Source of the DNA: Actinobacteria bacterium IMCC19121
GTDB taxonomy: Bacteria > Actinomycetota > Actinomycetes > Nanopelagicales > Nanopelagicaceae
Direction: 5' to 3'
Assembly (NCBI GenBank): GCA_002284895.1
Contig: CP015605.1
Span: 682,001 to 746,000 of the forward strand
Length of the DNA: 64,000 bases
The stretch's first letter is position 1. Every line of letters starts with the position of its first letter. Positions 35,883-45,498 of this stretch are shown piece after piece. Below the pieces are notes generated by a model. It worked only from the letters and a program-made list of their open reading frames with translations. It searched no databases and had not been told where the DNA came from. Both the position numbers and the translations under genes were made by a program.

Positions 35883-38081
35883 ATGAAGAGAAGAAAAGTT
35901 CTTGCTTTCACGAGTTTTCTCACTTCATGCCTTCTGGCATTAACACTTCTCCCGACTATAAGTGCAGCCGATACGTTACCGCCACCAACAAATCCCGGTC
36001 CTGCCGGCGCTCCAGGTCCAAGCGTGACTCCACCGGATGATCCTGCAGTCATTAAAGATGCACGTTCGATTTTAAGAGGAACTACACCGACCACTTCAAA
36101 TAATGCCATGGTGTATTTCGATCAAAATCAAGTTAACTTCAAGTCATTCATTTCTGTCGAAGATCACCCCGCCGGCCAAGCAGGTGGGACGCCAATAATC
36201 TGCCTTTCACCAGATGATGCCAAATGCACAACAGCTTTTTCAGATACAAAGTATCAGCAGATCAAATATGACGTTGCCATGGGAAGTTGTGCTGCCAGAG
36301 AAATTGCGGCGTGCATCAACTCATTCTCATTAGTAAAGACTGATGGGAGCAAAGTGAAGGCTGAGGCTATAAAACGTATTTATAGCAAAACCAGTCCTGG
36401 GTGGGCATCCACATTTGATGCAAAGACAAATACCGGGTATCCGGGATCAGATGGCCCATGGATTTGGAAAATAACTGATGGTGGAGTCAGCACCGAATAT
36501 CTGATTCTTGGACTAGTTAGTGCACTTTTTAATCGAATGCCAAGTGGATCTGGTTGGGATGCCTCTGAAAAGAGTTTGAGATTATCTATATATCCTGTTA
36601 AGAAATACGAGAACGCTGCCTATACCGAGGGCGGAAGTGAAACTGCTTGTCTAGCTGTTGATACTGGGGTGTGTTATCAACGCATCGCCTTTGCAAAGGG
36701 CTTGCGATTCTCATTAGATCTTCGCCTACCTAAAGTGATCACGGGGTGGCTCAATGGCCGATTAGATAAGCCATCTGCATACACAGAAAACTACAATGAC
36801 AATTACTCTGAGCTAATCGTTGAAGCTGATCCACTTGAAGAGATCATTACGGGTAAATGGCTTCCCAATACAGGCGCAGTAACTCAATATCTCTCTGATT
36901 CAAAGAAAGGATTGACCGCTGCAGCAAGTGCAACAAATAACCTGGATATTGCAGGCACCGATCCAGATGATCAAAATGCAGTGAAATATTACGCTTCACT
37001 GGCCAAATTATTCGGAGAAGCAGCCCTTACTAATTCACTCACTTGGCGCCTAAACACCACTTCAAGCGGAGCTCAAACTTTTGATCAGAGCTGCCAGAAA
37101 AGCGAAGGCGTGCAGGGCATCGTTACTAGCAATGCTTCTGTCTATGAACCTGGATCACCTCAGTGGGATGGTGATCAGGGCAAATTGGCTTACCGAATTG
37201 CTGCCCCAATATATAAATCTGATGGGAAGACTGAAAATGTTGGGCGGTATGCATTTACCATGCGCGCTGATCTCATTAAATGCGTTTACGGTGTGACAAC
37301 TCTTCCGGCCTATGCGACGGTAGAAGTAAGTTACGGTGATTCTGGTGAAGTAAAAGCTGCAACTACAGCACTCGGAACCAATAAGGAATGGGTTTATCTG
37401 CATGCAAATAACTTTGCATTCACTGGTGCACCACCAACAGTTAGTGTGAAGCTGGAGGGTTGGAAGAAGGCAACCACGCCAACGCAACCAACTCCACCCA
37501 ATGCGCCAACACAACCAACTCCACCCAATGCGCCAACACAACCAACTCCACCCAATGCGCCAACACAACCAACTCCACCCAATGCGCCAAACCAACCAAC
37601 TCCACCCAATGCGCCAAACCAACCAACTCCACCCAATGCGCCAAACCAACCAACTCCACCCAATGCGCCAAACCAACCAACTCCACCCAATGCGCCAACA
37701 CAACCAACTTCACCCACTCCACCGTCTGCAAGTGATGTAAAAGTCACAATCACTTGTATAAAAGGAACGACTAAAAAGACTGTGACTGGGTTGAAGCCAA
37801 CCTGCCCAACAGGTTACAAAATGCAAGCAGCTCAAGTGACAATTACTTGTACAAAGGGGACAGTAAGCAAAAAAGTTACGGGCACCAAACCTCAATGCCC
37901 AACTGGATACAAGATGAGTGTTTCTGCCACAAACCCAACACCACAAATTGGCAACTCAACCCCAGGCAATGGTGAGACAACCATTACTTGTGTAAAGGGC
38001 GGGGATGTAAAGAAAGTAACGGGTAAAATTCCCGTTCAATGCCCCGAGGGTTATCAAATGCAAGCCGCACCCAGCCCTTAG
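35883..38081 (+). CDS. Large secreted protein with 27-base-repeat linker and three C-terminal CxKG-CPxGYK modules (paralogue 3)
   Basis: The 732-residue secreted protein has its signal peptide after MKRRKVLAFTSFLTSCLLAL. Its core shares features with paralogues 1 and 2 (IICLS near the start, ITGWLNGRL, GIVTSNASVY, YAFTMRADLIKCVYG). The linker is eight units of QPTPPNAP(T/N) encoded by a 27-base tandem repeat. The end has three modules, at 37743-37823, 37836-37916 and 37976-38062. The upstream extension of the frame to 35796 is an artefact of the tRNA fragment. I chose ATG 35883. No enzymatic motif is visible. It lies inside the tRNA-Lys-bounded segment. Confidence 0.78.
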   Translation: MKRRKVLAFTSFLTSCLLALTLLPTISAADTLPPPTNPGPAGAPGPSVTPPDDPAVIKDARSILRGTTPTTSNNAMVYFDQNQVNFKSFISVEDHPAGQAGGTPIICLSPDDAKCTTAFSDTKYQQIKYDVAMGSCAAREIAACINSFSLVKTDGSKVKAEAIKRIYSKTSPGWASTFDAKTNTGYPGSDGPWIWKITDGGVSTEYLILGLVSALFNRMPSGSGWDASEKSLRLSIYPVKKYENAAYTEGGSETACLAVDTGVCYQRIAFAKGLRFSLDLRLPKVITGWLNGRLDKPSAYTENYNDNYSELIVEADPLEEIITGKWLPNTGAVTQYLSDSKKGLTAAASATNNLDIAGTDPDDQNAVKYYASLAKLFGEAALTNSLTWRLNTTSSGAQTFDQSCQKSEGVQGIVTSNASVYEPGSPQWDGDQGKLAYRIAAPIYKSDGKTENVGRYAFTMRADLIKCVYGVTTLPAYATVEVSYGDSGEVKAATTALGTNKEWVYLHANNFAFTGAPPTVSVKLEGWKKATTPTQPTPPNAPTQPTPPNAPTQPTPPNAPTQPTPPNAPNQPTPPNAPNQPTPPNAPNQPTPPNAPNQPTPPNAPTQPTSPTPPSASDVKVTITCIKGTTKKTVTGLKPTCPTGYKMQAAQVTITCTKGTVSKKVTGTKPQCPTGYKMSVSATNPTPQIGNSTPGNGETTITCVKGGDVKKVTGKIPVQCPEGYQMQAAPSP
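37485..37700 (+). repeat. 27-base tandem repeat, eight units, in a coding linker
   Basis: Eight back-to-back copies of a 27-base unit encode QPTPPNAPT or QPTPPNAPN. The eight units are nearly identical, with the variation in the last codon (ACA versus AAC). It lies between the core and the C-terminal modules of paralogue 3. Such in-frame repeats can change copy number by slippage and alter linker length. Confidence 0.93.
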
Positions 38082-38107
38082 ATCTAGTTAAGCCATTTTG
38101 GGTTCAG

Positions 38108-38125
38108 GAGCAGAAATCACTGCTC
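38108..38125. other. Short inverted repeat in intergenic stretch
   Basis: GAGCAG and CTGCTC flank six bases between the convergent genes ending at 38081 and 38295. There is no following T run, so I do not call it a terminator. The rest of the 213-base interval shows no gene or RNA I can recognise. Confidence 0.3.
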
Positions 38126-38294
38126 AAAGTCCCACAAGCTTTGATCTGCCCATTACCCTTTCCAAATGCACATCAAGGTGAGTCTTGTCAGGGGATTATT
38201 GATTTCCCGAGGAGCCGATAGGGCATGCAGATTTTGGGAAAATTGGATTTCACTTGGTTTCATTCAAATTTGCCTTTCCTACTTAGAACTTATG

Positions 38295-38780
38295 CTATTT
38301 AACCGGAATCAAAATTCCCATTGAAAAATCATCTGCCATTGGATTGAGCATGGCGTCATATAGCTCTAGGTGTTGGCCTGCACGCATTTCTAATCCAGTT
38401 TGAGGAAGGACAACTCCATAGGCTTGGCCATAGCTTTGTGCCAATGAATCAATTGGTCCTTGATGTGTTACCTCTAGATAATTTCCTGCCGGGATACTTA
38501 CTAATTCAAAACCAGTCGGTGGGTTGTAGTTTGGGGAAACTTCAACGCCAGCGATGTAGTGCAATTGACCTTGAGTACCTTCAATGGGAGTTGAAACACC
38601 CCAGGCTTGGTTATTACTTGGCATATCTGCCTTAGGAAAATCAGCCCAAAATATCTGCCAAGCAGTGGGGATTGCTCTGGGGTCGTAGAGATCAGGGATA
38701 ACAATTGAATAGATGTCGACAGGAACACCGCAGACAATGCGTTGAGGATGGGCAGTGGTTGTGTGTGGACCTAGTGGCAT
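38295..38780 (-). CDS. GyrI-like/AraC effector-binding domain protein
   Basis: The 161-residue soluble protein has a GyrI-like small-molecule-binding fold: GQLHYIAGVEVS, PTGFELVSIPAGNYLEVTHQ and the C-terminal strand set ELYDAMLNPM then SMGILIPVK. There is no DNA-binding domain. Free-standing members of this family bind or break down hydrophobic cationic compounds. The gene starts only 25 bases left of attachment copy B, inside the tRNA-Lys-bounded segment. Confidence 0.75.
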   Translation of the reverse strand: MPLGPHTTTAHPQRIVCGVPVDIYSIVIPDLYDPRAIPTAWQIFWADFPKADMPSNNQAWGVSTPIEGTQGQLHYIAGVEVSPNYNPPTGFELVSIPAGNYLEVTHQGPIDSLAQSYGQAYGVVLPQTGLEMRAGQHLELYDAMLNPMADDFSMGILIPVK

Positions 38781-38805
38781 GGAAGTAACTCTTTCAAGAT
38801 TCTCG

Positions 38806-38840
38806 GGACTTACTTACGTAAGTGGGTGGTGAGGGACTCG
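38806..38840. repeat. tRNA-Lys 3' end copy (candidate attachment site, copy B)
   Basis: The 35 bases match 32 of 35 with 39668-39702, which is the 3' flank (ACTTACATAAGT) plus the first 17 bases of the 3' end of tRNA-Lys. The match is in the same orientation and ends abruptly after GGGACTCG. The core flank ACTTACGTAAGT is a perfect 12-base palindrome here. This looks like an att site left by an element inserted at tRNA-Lys. Confidence 0.75.
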
Positions 38841-38878
38841 TTATCAAACCTTCAAACCATTCCCTTTGACCCACTATG

Positions 38879-38890
38879 CGGATATATCCG
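38879..38890. other. Perfect 12-base palindrome
   Basis: CGGATATATCCG lies between attachment copy B and the isochorismatase-family gene. A related ATATATCC occurs near 39613, to the left of the intact tRNA-Lys. It could be an operator or a recombinase-related site, with no further evidence. Confidence 0.35.
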
Positions 38891-38941
38891 TTCTTGACTC
38901 ATCTCCTACTTTAGGGGATATGGCAGACAAATCCAATAATT

Positions 38942-38956
38942 CCCCACGAGGTGGGG
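38942..38956. promoter_or_regulatory. Hairpin CCCCAC-GAG-GTGGGG before a gene start
   Basis: A six-base-pair GC-rich stem with a three-base loop lies 22 bases before the ATG of the isochorismatase-family gene. No clean T tract follows, so it may act in the leader RNA or be a terminator remnant. Confidence 0.35.
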
Positions 38957-38978
38957 TCTGATTAAGTTACCTTTCACC

Positions 38979-39524
38979 ATGCATAAAAAACCTGTCTTAG
39001 TCGTCATAGATGTACAAAAAGGCTTCTTGGATGAGAAATGGGGTAATTCAAACAATCCTGAATGTGAATCAAATATCAAGAAATTGCTCAACATGTGGCG
39101 AGAAGCAGATCATCCAATTGTTCTAGTTAGACATGACTCTGTTTCTTCTGATTCCCCGCTTCGTCCAGGGCAAGAAGGCAATGATTTTCAGGATGGTGTT
39201 GATGGTAAGCACGATCTTCTTATAACTAAAAGCGTGAATTCTGCATTTTACGGGACACCATCTTTAAACGAGTGGCTAAAACAGAACTCTTATTCAGAGT
39301 TATATATTTGTGGAATTACAACAAATCATTGCTGTGAAACAACAACTCGCATGGCTGGTAATTTGGGTTATGAAGTGAAATTTGTTTTAGATGCAACCAG
39401 AACTTTTGATTTCAAAGATATCTCAGGAAATTTGGTTTATGCCGAAAGCGTCTATCAAATGACTGCAACCAATCTAAATGGGGAATTTGCAGAAATTATG
39501 ATGACCTCAGAAGTGAATTTATAA
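38979..39524 (+). CDS. Cysteine hydrolase, isochorismatase family
   Basis: This is a 181-residue protein with the catalytic set of the isochorismatase/nicotinamidase superfamily: Asp11 in LVVIDVQKGF, the lysine in LLITKSVNSAF and the nucleophilic cysteine in CGITTNHCCETT. It could act on isochorismate, nicotinamide or carbamoyl compounds. It lies alone between attachment copy B and tRNA-Lys, so it is probable island cargo. Its A/T content looks higher than nearby core genes by eye; I did not measure it. Confidence 0.85.
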   Translation: MHKKPVLVVIDVQKGFLDEKWGNSNNPECESNIKKLLNMWREADHPIVLVRHDSVSSDSPLRPGQEGNDFQDGVDGKHDLLITKSVNSAFYGTPSLNEWLKQNSYSELYICGITTNHCCETTTRMAGNLGYEVKFVLDATRTFDFKDISGNLVYAESVYQMTATNLNGEFAEIMMTSEVNL

Positions 39525-39667
39525 CTTCCGTTGCATATTCGCTAACTAACATCATCTTCTCCTTATGAATAAAGGAGTCAAGAGATTAAATACTGGATAT
39601 AAAGGTTTGGCAGATATATCCACTATTCAAGGGTTTGATCTACATCCAAGGTTTGGACATAGAACTC

Positions 39668-39702
39668 GGATTCACTTACATAAGTGGGTGGTGAGGGACT
39701 CG
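39668..39702. repeat. tRNA-Lys 3' end and flank (attachment site, copy C, intact gene)
   Basis: This is the functional copy of the repeated sequence: flank ACTTACATAAGT directly followed by the 3' end of tRNA-Lys. Copies A and B to the left duplicate it. All three share orientation, as expected if elements inserted at the 3' end of this gene. Confidence 0.72.
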
Positions 39703-39757
39703 AACCCCCGACCCGGTGATTAAGAGTCACCTGCTCTACCAACTGAGCTAACCACCC
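39685..39757 (-). tRNA. tRNA-Lys (anticodon CTT)
   Basis: The minus strand gives a full cloverleaf: acceptor GGGTGGT with ACCACCC, D arm GCTCAGTTGGTAGAGC, anticodon stem GGTGA/TCACC around CTCTTAA (anticodon CTT), and T loop TTCGAGT. The discriminator is A. No CCA is encoded. Its 3' end is duplicated at 38806 and, in decayed form, at 35782. Confidence 0.96.
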
Positions 39758-39852
39758 GAAGCATCCAGGCGCCGGAAACGCTTGAATGCAGGTGGAAACC
39801 TATCAGCAAGAGCAGCCTTGCTGCACGTTCCCGACACCGGCAAAATGGTCAT

Positions 39853-42115
<2,263 letters not shown>

Positions 42116-42143
42116 TTAGCTCTCCCTAAGTTTATTTGGTTAG

Positions 42144-42629
42144 TTAATGCGAACCGTTGTAGCGGTTATAAGAATTCTTAATCTCTTCTTCAGCCGCTTC
42201 GTGGCCAACCCACTCACCACCGTGAACCTCTTTGCCAGGCTCTAGAGTTTTATAGACCTCAAAGAAGTGCTTGATTTCATCTAGTTCATAGACTGGCACG
42301 TTATCGATATCTTGCAGATTAGCCTTGCGGATATCACCGGCTGGAACACACAAAAGCTTGTCATCTCCGCCTTTTTCATCCGTCATGCGAAACATGCCAA
42401 TAACACGGCAAGAGACTACGCAGCCAGGAAAAGTTGGTTCATCGAGCATCACAAGGGCATCTAGTGGATCGCCATCTAGGGAGAGAGTGTTTTTCACAAA
42501 ACCGTAATCATGAGGAAAGCGCGTTGCTGTGAAAAGCATGCGATCAAGGCGCACTTCACCAGTTGAATGATTGATCTCGTATTTGTTGCGAGAGCCTGCA
42601 GGGATTTCAACGACAACATCGAAAATCAT
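42144..42629 (-). CDS. ppa: Inorganic pyrophosphatase
   Basis: This family I pyrophosphatase of 161 residues hydrolyses the pyrophosphate from biosynthetic reactions. It shows the signature LDGDPLDALVML, whose Asp residues bind metal, and KYEINHSTGEVRLDR at the N terminus. The length is typical of bacterial hexameric forms. It begins just left of tRNA-His. Confidence 0.97.
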   Translation of the reverse strand: MIFDVVVEIPAGSRNKYEINHSTGEVRLDRMLFTATRFPHDYGFVKNTLSLDGDPLDALVMLDEPTFPGCVVSCRVIGMFRMTDEKGGDDKLLCVPAGDIRKANLQDIDNVPVYELDEIKHFFEVYKTLEPGKEVHGGEWVGHEAAEEEIKNSYNRYNGSH

Positions 42630-42666
42630 TTTCGCCCAGCTCTCTCTTCGATTCAGTTAATAGTGG

Positions 42667-42740
42667 GGTGAGCGACGGGGCTCGAACCCGCGACATCTCG
42701 GACCACAACCGAGTGCTCTACCAGCTGAGCTACGCCCACC
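42667..42740 (-). tRNA. tRNA-His (anticodon GTG)
   Basis: The cloverleaf on the minus strand has the extra G at position -1 paired with C73, acceptor GTGGGCG with CGCTCAC, anticodon stem CTCGG/CCGAG around TTGTGGT (anticodon GTG), and T loop TTCGAGC. CCA is encoded, at 42664-42666. The G-1:C73 pair is the identity element for histidine. Confidence 0.96.
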
Positions 42741-42761
42741 ATGAGTGCCCAAGTCTACCTG

Positions 42762-43322
42762 TTACTGCTCATCACCTGGAACAAATACTGCGCTGCGGTA
42801 ATACGCAAGTTCTGCAATTGAATCTTGAATATCACCCAGAGCCCTGTGATTGCCCGTCTTTGCCGGGGCGTTGAAGTAGGCCTTGGGATACCAGCGCCTA
42901 GCCAACTCTTTAATGGATGAGACATCGATAGTGCGATAGTGCAGGTAGTCATTTAGACGTGGCATATCGCGGGCGATGAAAGAGCGATCAACAGAGACTG
43001 AGTTGCCAGCCAATGGAGATTTTCCAGCAGTAGTGTTTGCACTTTCTAGATATTTAATAATCAAATCTTCGGCCTCTGAAACCGAAACTCCATTGGCAAT
43101 TTCGGTGATTAATCCTGAGGTGGTGTGCATCTGTGTAACGAACTCATTCATACCTGCTAACTGCGCGGCGCTGGCCTTAATCACCACATCCACACCATCA
43201 CCAATGAGGTTTAACTGCGAATCAGTTACAAGGACGGCGATTTCTACGAGGACATCTTTCTCTAGAGAAAGACCCGTCATCTCGCAATCGATCCAGATCA
43301 GGTTGGGTTGTTCGTTAGTCAT
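42762..43322 (-). CDS. orn: Oligoribonuclease
   Basis: This DEDDh exonuclease of 186 residues degrades short RNA pieces (two to five nucleotides) left by other nucleases, including pGpG. The catalytic acids are visible in IWIDCEMTGL, SFIARDMPRL and HRALGDIQDSI. It starts beside tRNA-Arg and ends 22 bases before tRNA-His. The family and length are typical. Confidence 0.97.
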   Translation of the reverse strand: MTNEQPNLIWIDCEMTGLSLEKDVLVEIAVLVTDSQLNLIGDGVDVVIKASAAQLAGMNEFVTQMHTTSGLITEIANGVSVSEAEDLIIKYLESANTTAGKSPLAGNSVSVDRSFIARDMPRLNDYLHYRTIDVSSIKELARRWYPKAYFNAPAKTGNHRALGDIQDSIAELAYYRSAVFVPGDEQ

Positions 43323-43323
43323 G

Positions 43324-43397
43324 CGCGCCTGGCAGGAATCGAACCTGCGACAACCCGCTTAGAAGGCGGGTGCTCTATCCGACTGAGCTACAGGCGC
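43324..43397 (-). tRNA. tRNA-Arg (anticodon TCT)
   Basis: The minus strand has acceptor GCGCCTG with CAGGCGC, D arm, anticodon stem CCCGC/GCGGG around CTTCTAA (anticodon TCT), and T loop TTCGATT. The discriminator is G. No CCA is encoded. Confidence 0.95.
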
Positions 43398-43453
43398 CTG
43401 TAGGGGGTCGTGAATGCTAAGTCTACCGACACATAACGGTAAGGTTTCATCTC

Positions 43454-45121
43454 ATGGCTGAGTTCATTTATACGATGAAGAAGGCGCGTAAAGCGCATGG
43501 TGACAAGGTCATCCTTGATGACGTCACGATTATGTTTTATCCAGGCGCCAAGATCGGCGTGGTCGGACCTAACGGAGCCGGTAAGTCCACAGTCTTACAG
43601 ATCATGGCCGGACTACAGCAACCTTCAAATGGCGAGGCATACATAACTCCCGGTTACACAGTTGGAATCTTGCTTCAAGAACCACAGCTCAATGAATCTA
43701 AAAATGTTATTGATAATGTTAAAGAGGGCGTGGCAGAAACTGTTGCAATGCTTGATCGCTTCAATGCAATTAGCGATGAGATGTCTAGCCCAGATGCTGA
43801 CTACGACAAGTTATTAGCTGAAATGGGTGAGCTACAAGAACAACTCGATCACCGCAATGCCTGGGAGTTAGATTCACAGTTAGAACAAGCTATGGACGCA
43901 CTTCGTTGCCCACCAGCAGATGCTGATGTTTCAGTTCTTTCCGGTGGTGAAAAGCGTCGCGTGGCATTGTGCAAACTACTTTTGCAAGCCCCAGATCTAT
44001 TACTTCTTGATGAGCCAACTAACCACCTTGATGCTGAATCAGTTTTGTGGCTAGAACAACATTTAAATAAATATGCTGGCGCAGTAGTTGCGATCACGCA
44101 CGATAGATATTTCTTGGACAATGTTGCGCAATGGATTCTAGAACTCGATAGAGGTCGTGCTTATCCTTATGAAGGTAACTACACCACCTACCTTGAAACA
44201 AAGTCTGCGCGTCTAAAGATTGAAGGCCAAAAAGATGCCAAGCGCGCAAAGCGTTTAACAGAAGAACTTGAATGGGTGCGCCAGAATGCTAAGGGCCGCC
44301 AAACTAAATCTAAAGCCCGTCTTGCTCGATATGAAGAGATGGCAGCTGAAGCTGACAAGATGCGTAAACTCGACTTTGAAGAAATTCAGATTCCACCTGG
44401 ACCGCGTCTAGGTAACGTAGTTATTGAAGTAGAAAATCTGACTAAGGGCTTTGGTGATCGTGTTCTTATCGATGATCTTTCCTTTACTTTGCCACGCAAT
44501 GGAATTGTTGGAGTAATCGGGCCAAATGGCGCCGGTAAAACAACTCTGTTTAAGACATTGCTGGGTCTTGAAACTCCAGATTCTGGAAGCGTGAAGATTG
44601 GTGAAACCGTAAAGATCTCCTATGTCGATCAGTCCCGTGGTGGATTAGATCCTAAGAAAACTCTCTGGGAAGTTGTCTCTGACGGTCTTGATTTCATTAA
44701 GGTCGGCCAAGTTGAAATGCCTTCACGTGCCTATGTTTCCTGCTTTGGTTTTAAGGGCCCAGATCAACAAAAGCCAACTGGAGTTTTATCGGGCGGTGAG
44801 CGCAACCGTTTGAACTTAGCGCTAACTCTTAAGCAAGGTGGCAATCTATTACTCCTTGATGAGCCAACAAATGATTTAGATGTTGAAACATTGGGCTCAC
44901 TTGAAAATGCTTTACTTGAGTTTCCTGGTTGCGCCGTGGTTATTTCCCACGATCGCTGGTTCCTGGACCGCGTTGCAACACACATCTTGGCCTACGAAGG
45001 AGATTCAAAATGGTTCTGGTTTGAAGGAAACTTCGAATCTTATGAAGCTAACAAGATTCAAAGATTAGGAGCGGATGCGGCGCGTCCACACCGCGTCACA
45101 TATAGAAAGTTGACTCGTTAA
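43454..45121 (+). CDS. ettA: Energy-dependent translational throttle protein EttA (ABC-F)
   Basis: The 555-residue protein has two ABC cassettes without membrane helices. The first has Walker A GPNGAGKSTVL (near residue 39), signature VLSGGEKRRVAL and Walker B LLLLDEPTNHLD. The second has GPNGAGKTTLF, VLSGGERNRLNL and LLLLDEPTNDLD. A linker helix pair between them and the overall sequence match EttA, which binds the ribosomal E site and gates elongation by energy state. The thioesterase gene begins at the base after the stop, so it heads an operon. Confidence 0.96.
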   Translation: MAEFIYTMKKARKAHGDKVILDDVTIMFYPGAKIGVVGPNGAGKSTVLQIMAGLQQPSNGEAYITPGYTVGILLQEPQLNESKNVIDNVKEGVAETVAMLDRFNAISDEMSSPDADYDKLLAEMGELQEQLDHRNAWELDSQLEQAMDALRCPPADADVSVLSGGEKRRVALCKLLLQAPDLLLLDEPTNHLDAESVLWLEQHLNKYAGAVVAITHDRYFLDNVAQWILELDRGRAYPYEGNYTTYLETKSARLKIEGQKDAKRAKRLTEELEWVRQNAKGRQTKSKARLARYEEMAAEADKMRKLDFEEIQIPPGPRLGNVVIEVENLTKGFGDRVLIDDLSFTLPRNGIVGVIGPNGAGKTTLFKTLLGLETPDSGSVKIGETVKISYVDQSRGGLDPKKTLWEVVSDGLDFIKVGQVEMPSRAYVSCFGFKGPDQQKPTGVLSGGERNRLNLALTLKQGGNLLLLDEPTNDLDVETLGSLENALLEFPGCAVVISHDRWFLDRVATHILAYEGDSKWFWFEGNFESYEANKIQRLGADAARPHRVTYRKLTR

Positions 45122-45496
45122 ATGAGATATCAAAGTAAGCAATATGTCCGCTGGGATGATCTAGATGCTTTTGGTCATGTTAATAACGCTGTTTATTTAA
45201 CCTATGCCCAAGAAGCCCGCTTTGCTTGGTCAGGCATTTTAGAGATGGTTGTTGCCCGTGCTGAAGTTGATTTCATCGCACCTATTTATGATGGTGATAC
45301 TTTCTTAGATATCGAGCTCTGGGTGAGCGCAATTGGTAACTCTTCTTTCACAATGACCTATGAGATCAAGTTAAAAGGCGAACTCGTAGCTCGAGTGAAA
45401 ACTGTGCAAGTAACAGTAGATATGAAGACAAAGAAGTCTCACCTAATAGATGATGAACAACGCGCATTTCTCACTAAATACCTTGAGACGGAGTAA
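45122..45496 (+). CDS. Acyl-CoA thioesterase, 4-hydroxybenzoyl-CoA type hot-dog
   Basis: The 124-residue hot-dog-fold protein has the active-site segment RWDDLDAFGHVNNAVYLTYA, whose Asp and helix N terminus are typical of FadM/YbgC-type thioesterases. It should release fatty or aromatic acids from CoA. It directly follows ettA with no gap and precedes the GH13 gene by two bases. Confidence 0.88.
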   Translation: MRYQSKQYVRWDDLDAFGHVNNAVYLTYAQEARFAWSGILEMVVARAEVDFIAPIYDGDTFLDIELWVSAIGNSSFTMTYEIKLKGELVARVKTVQVTVDMKTKKSHLIDDEQRAFLTKYLETE

Positions 45497-45498
45497 AA

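Noticed and set aside
37485-37700. CRISPR-like regular repeats
   Set aside because: The units are tandem with no spacers, in frame and inside a secreted protein gene; no cas genes are near.
37155-37753. Several open frames on the opposite strand and in other frames across the repeat region (up to 182 residues)
   Set aside because: They are read-throughs of the 27-base repeat in all frames; periodic sequence with no stops, no ribosome site and no family pattern.
38082-38294. Possible small gene or RNA in the 213-base interval
   Set aside because: No frame with a start and ribosome site, only a short hairpin without a T run.
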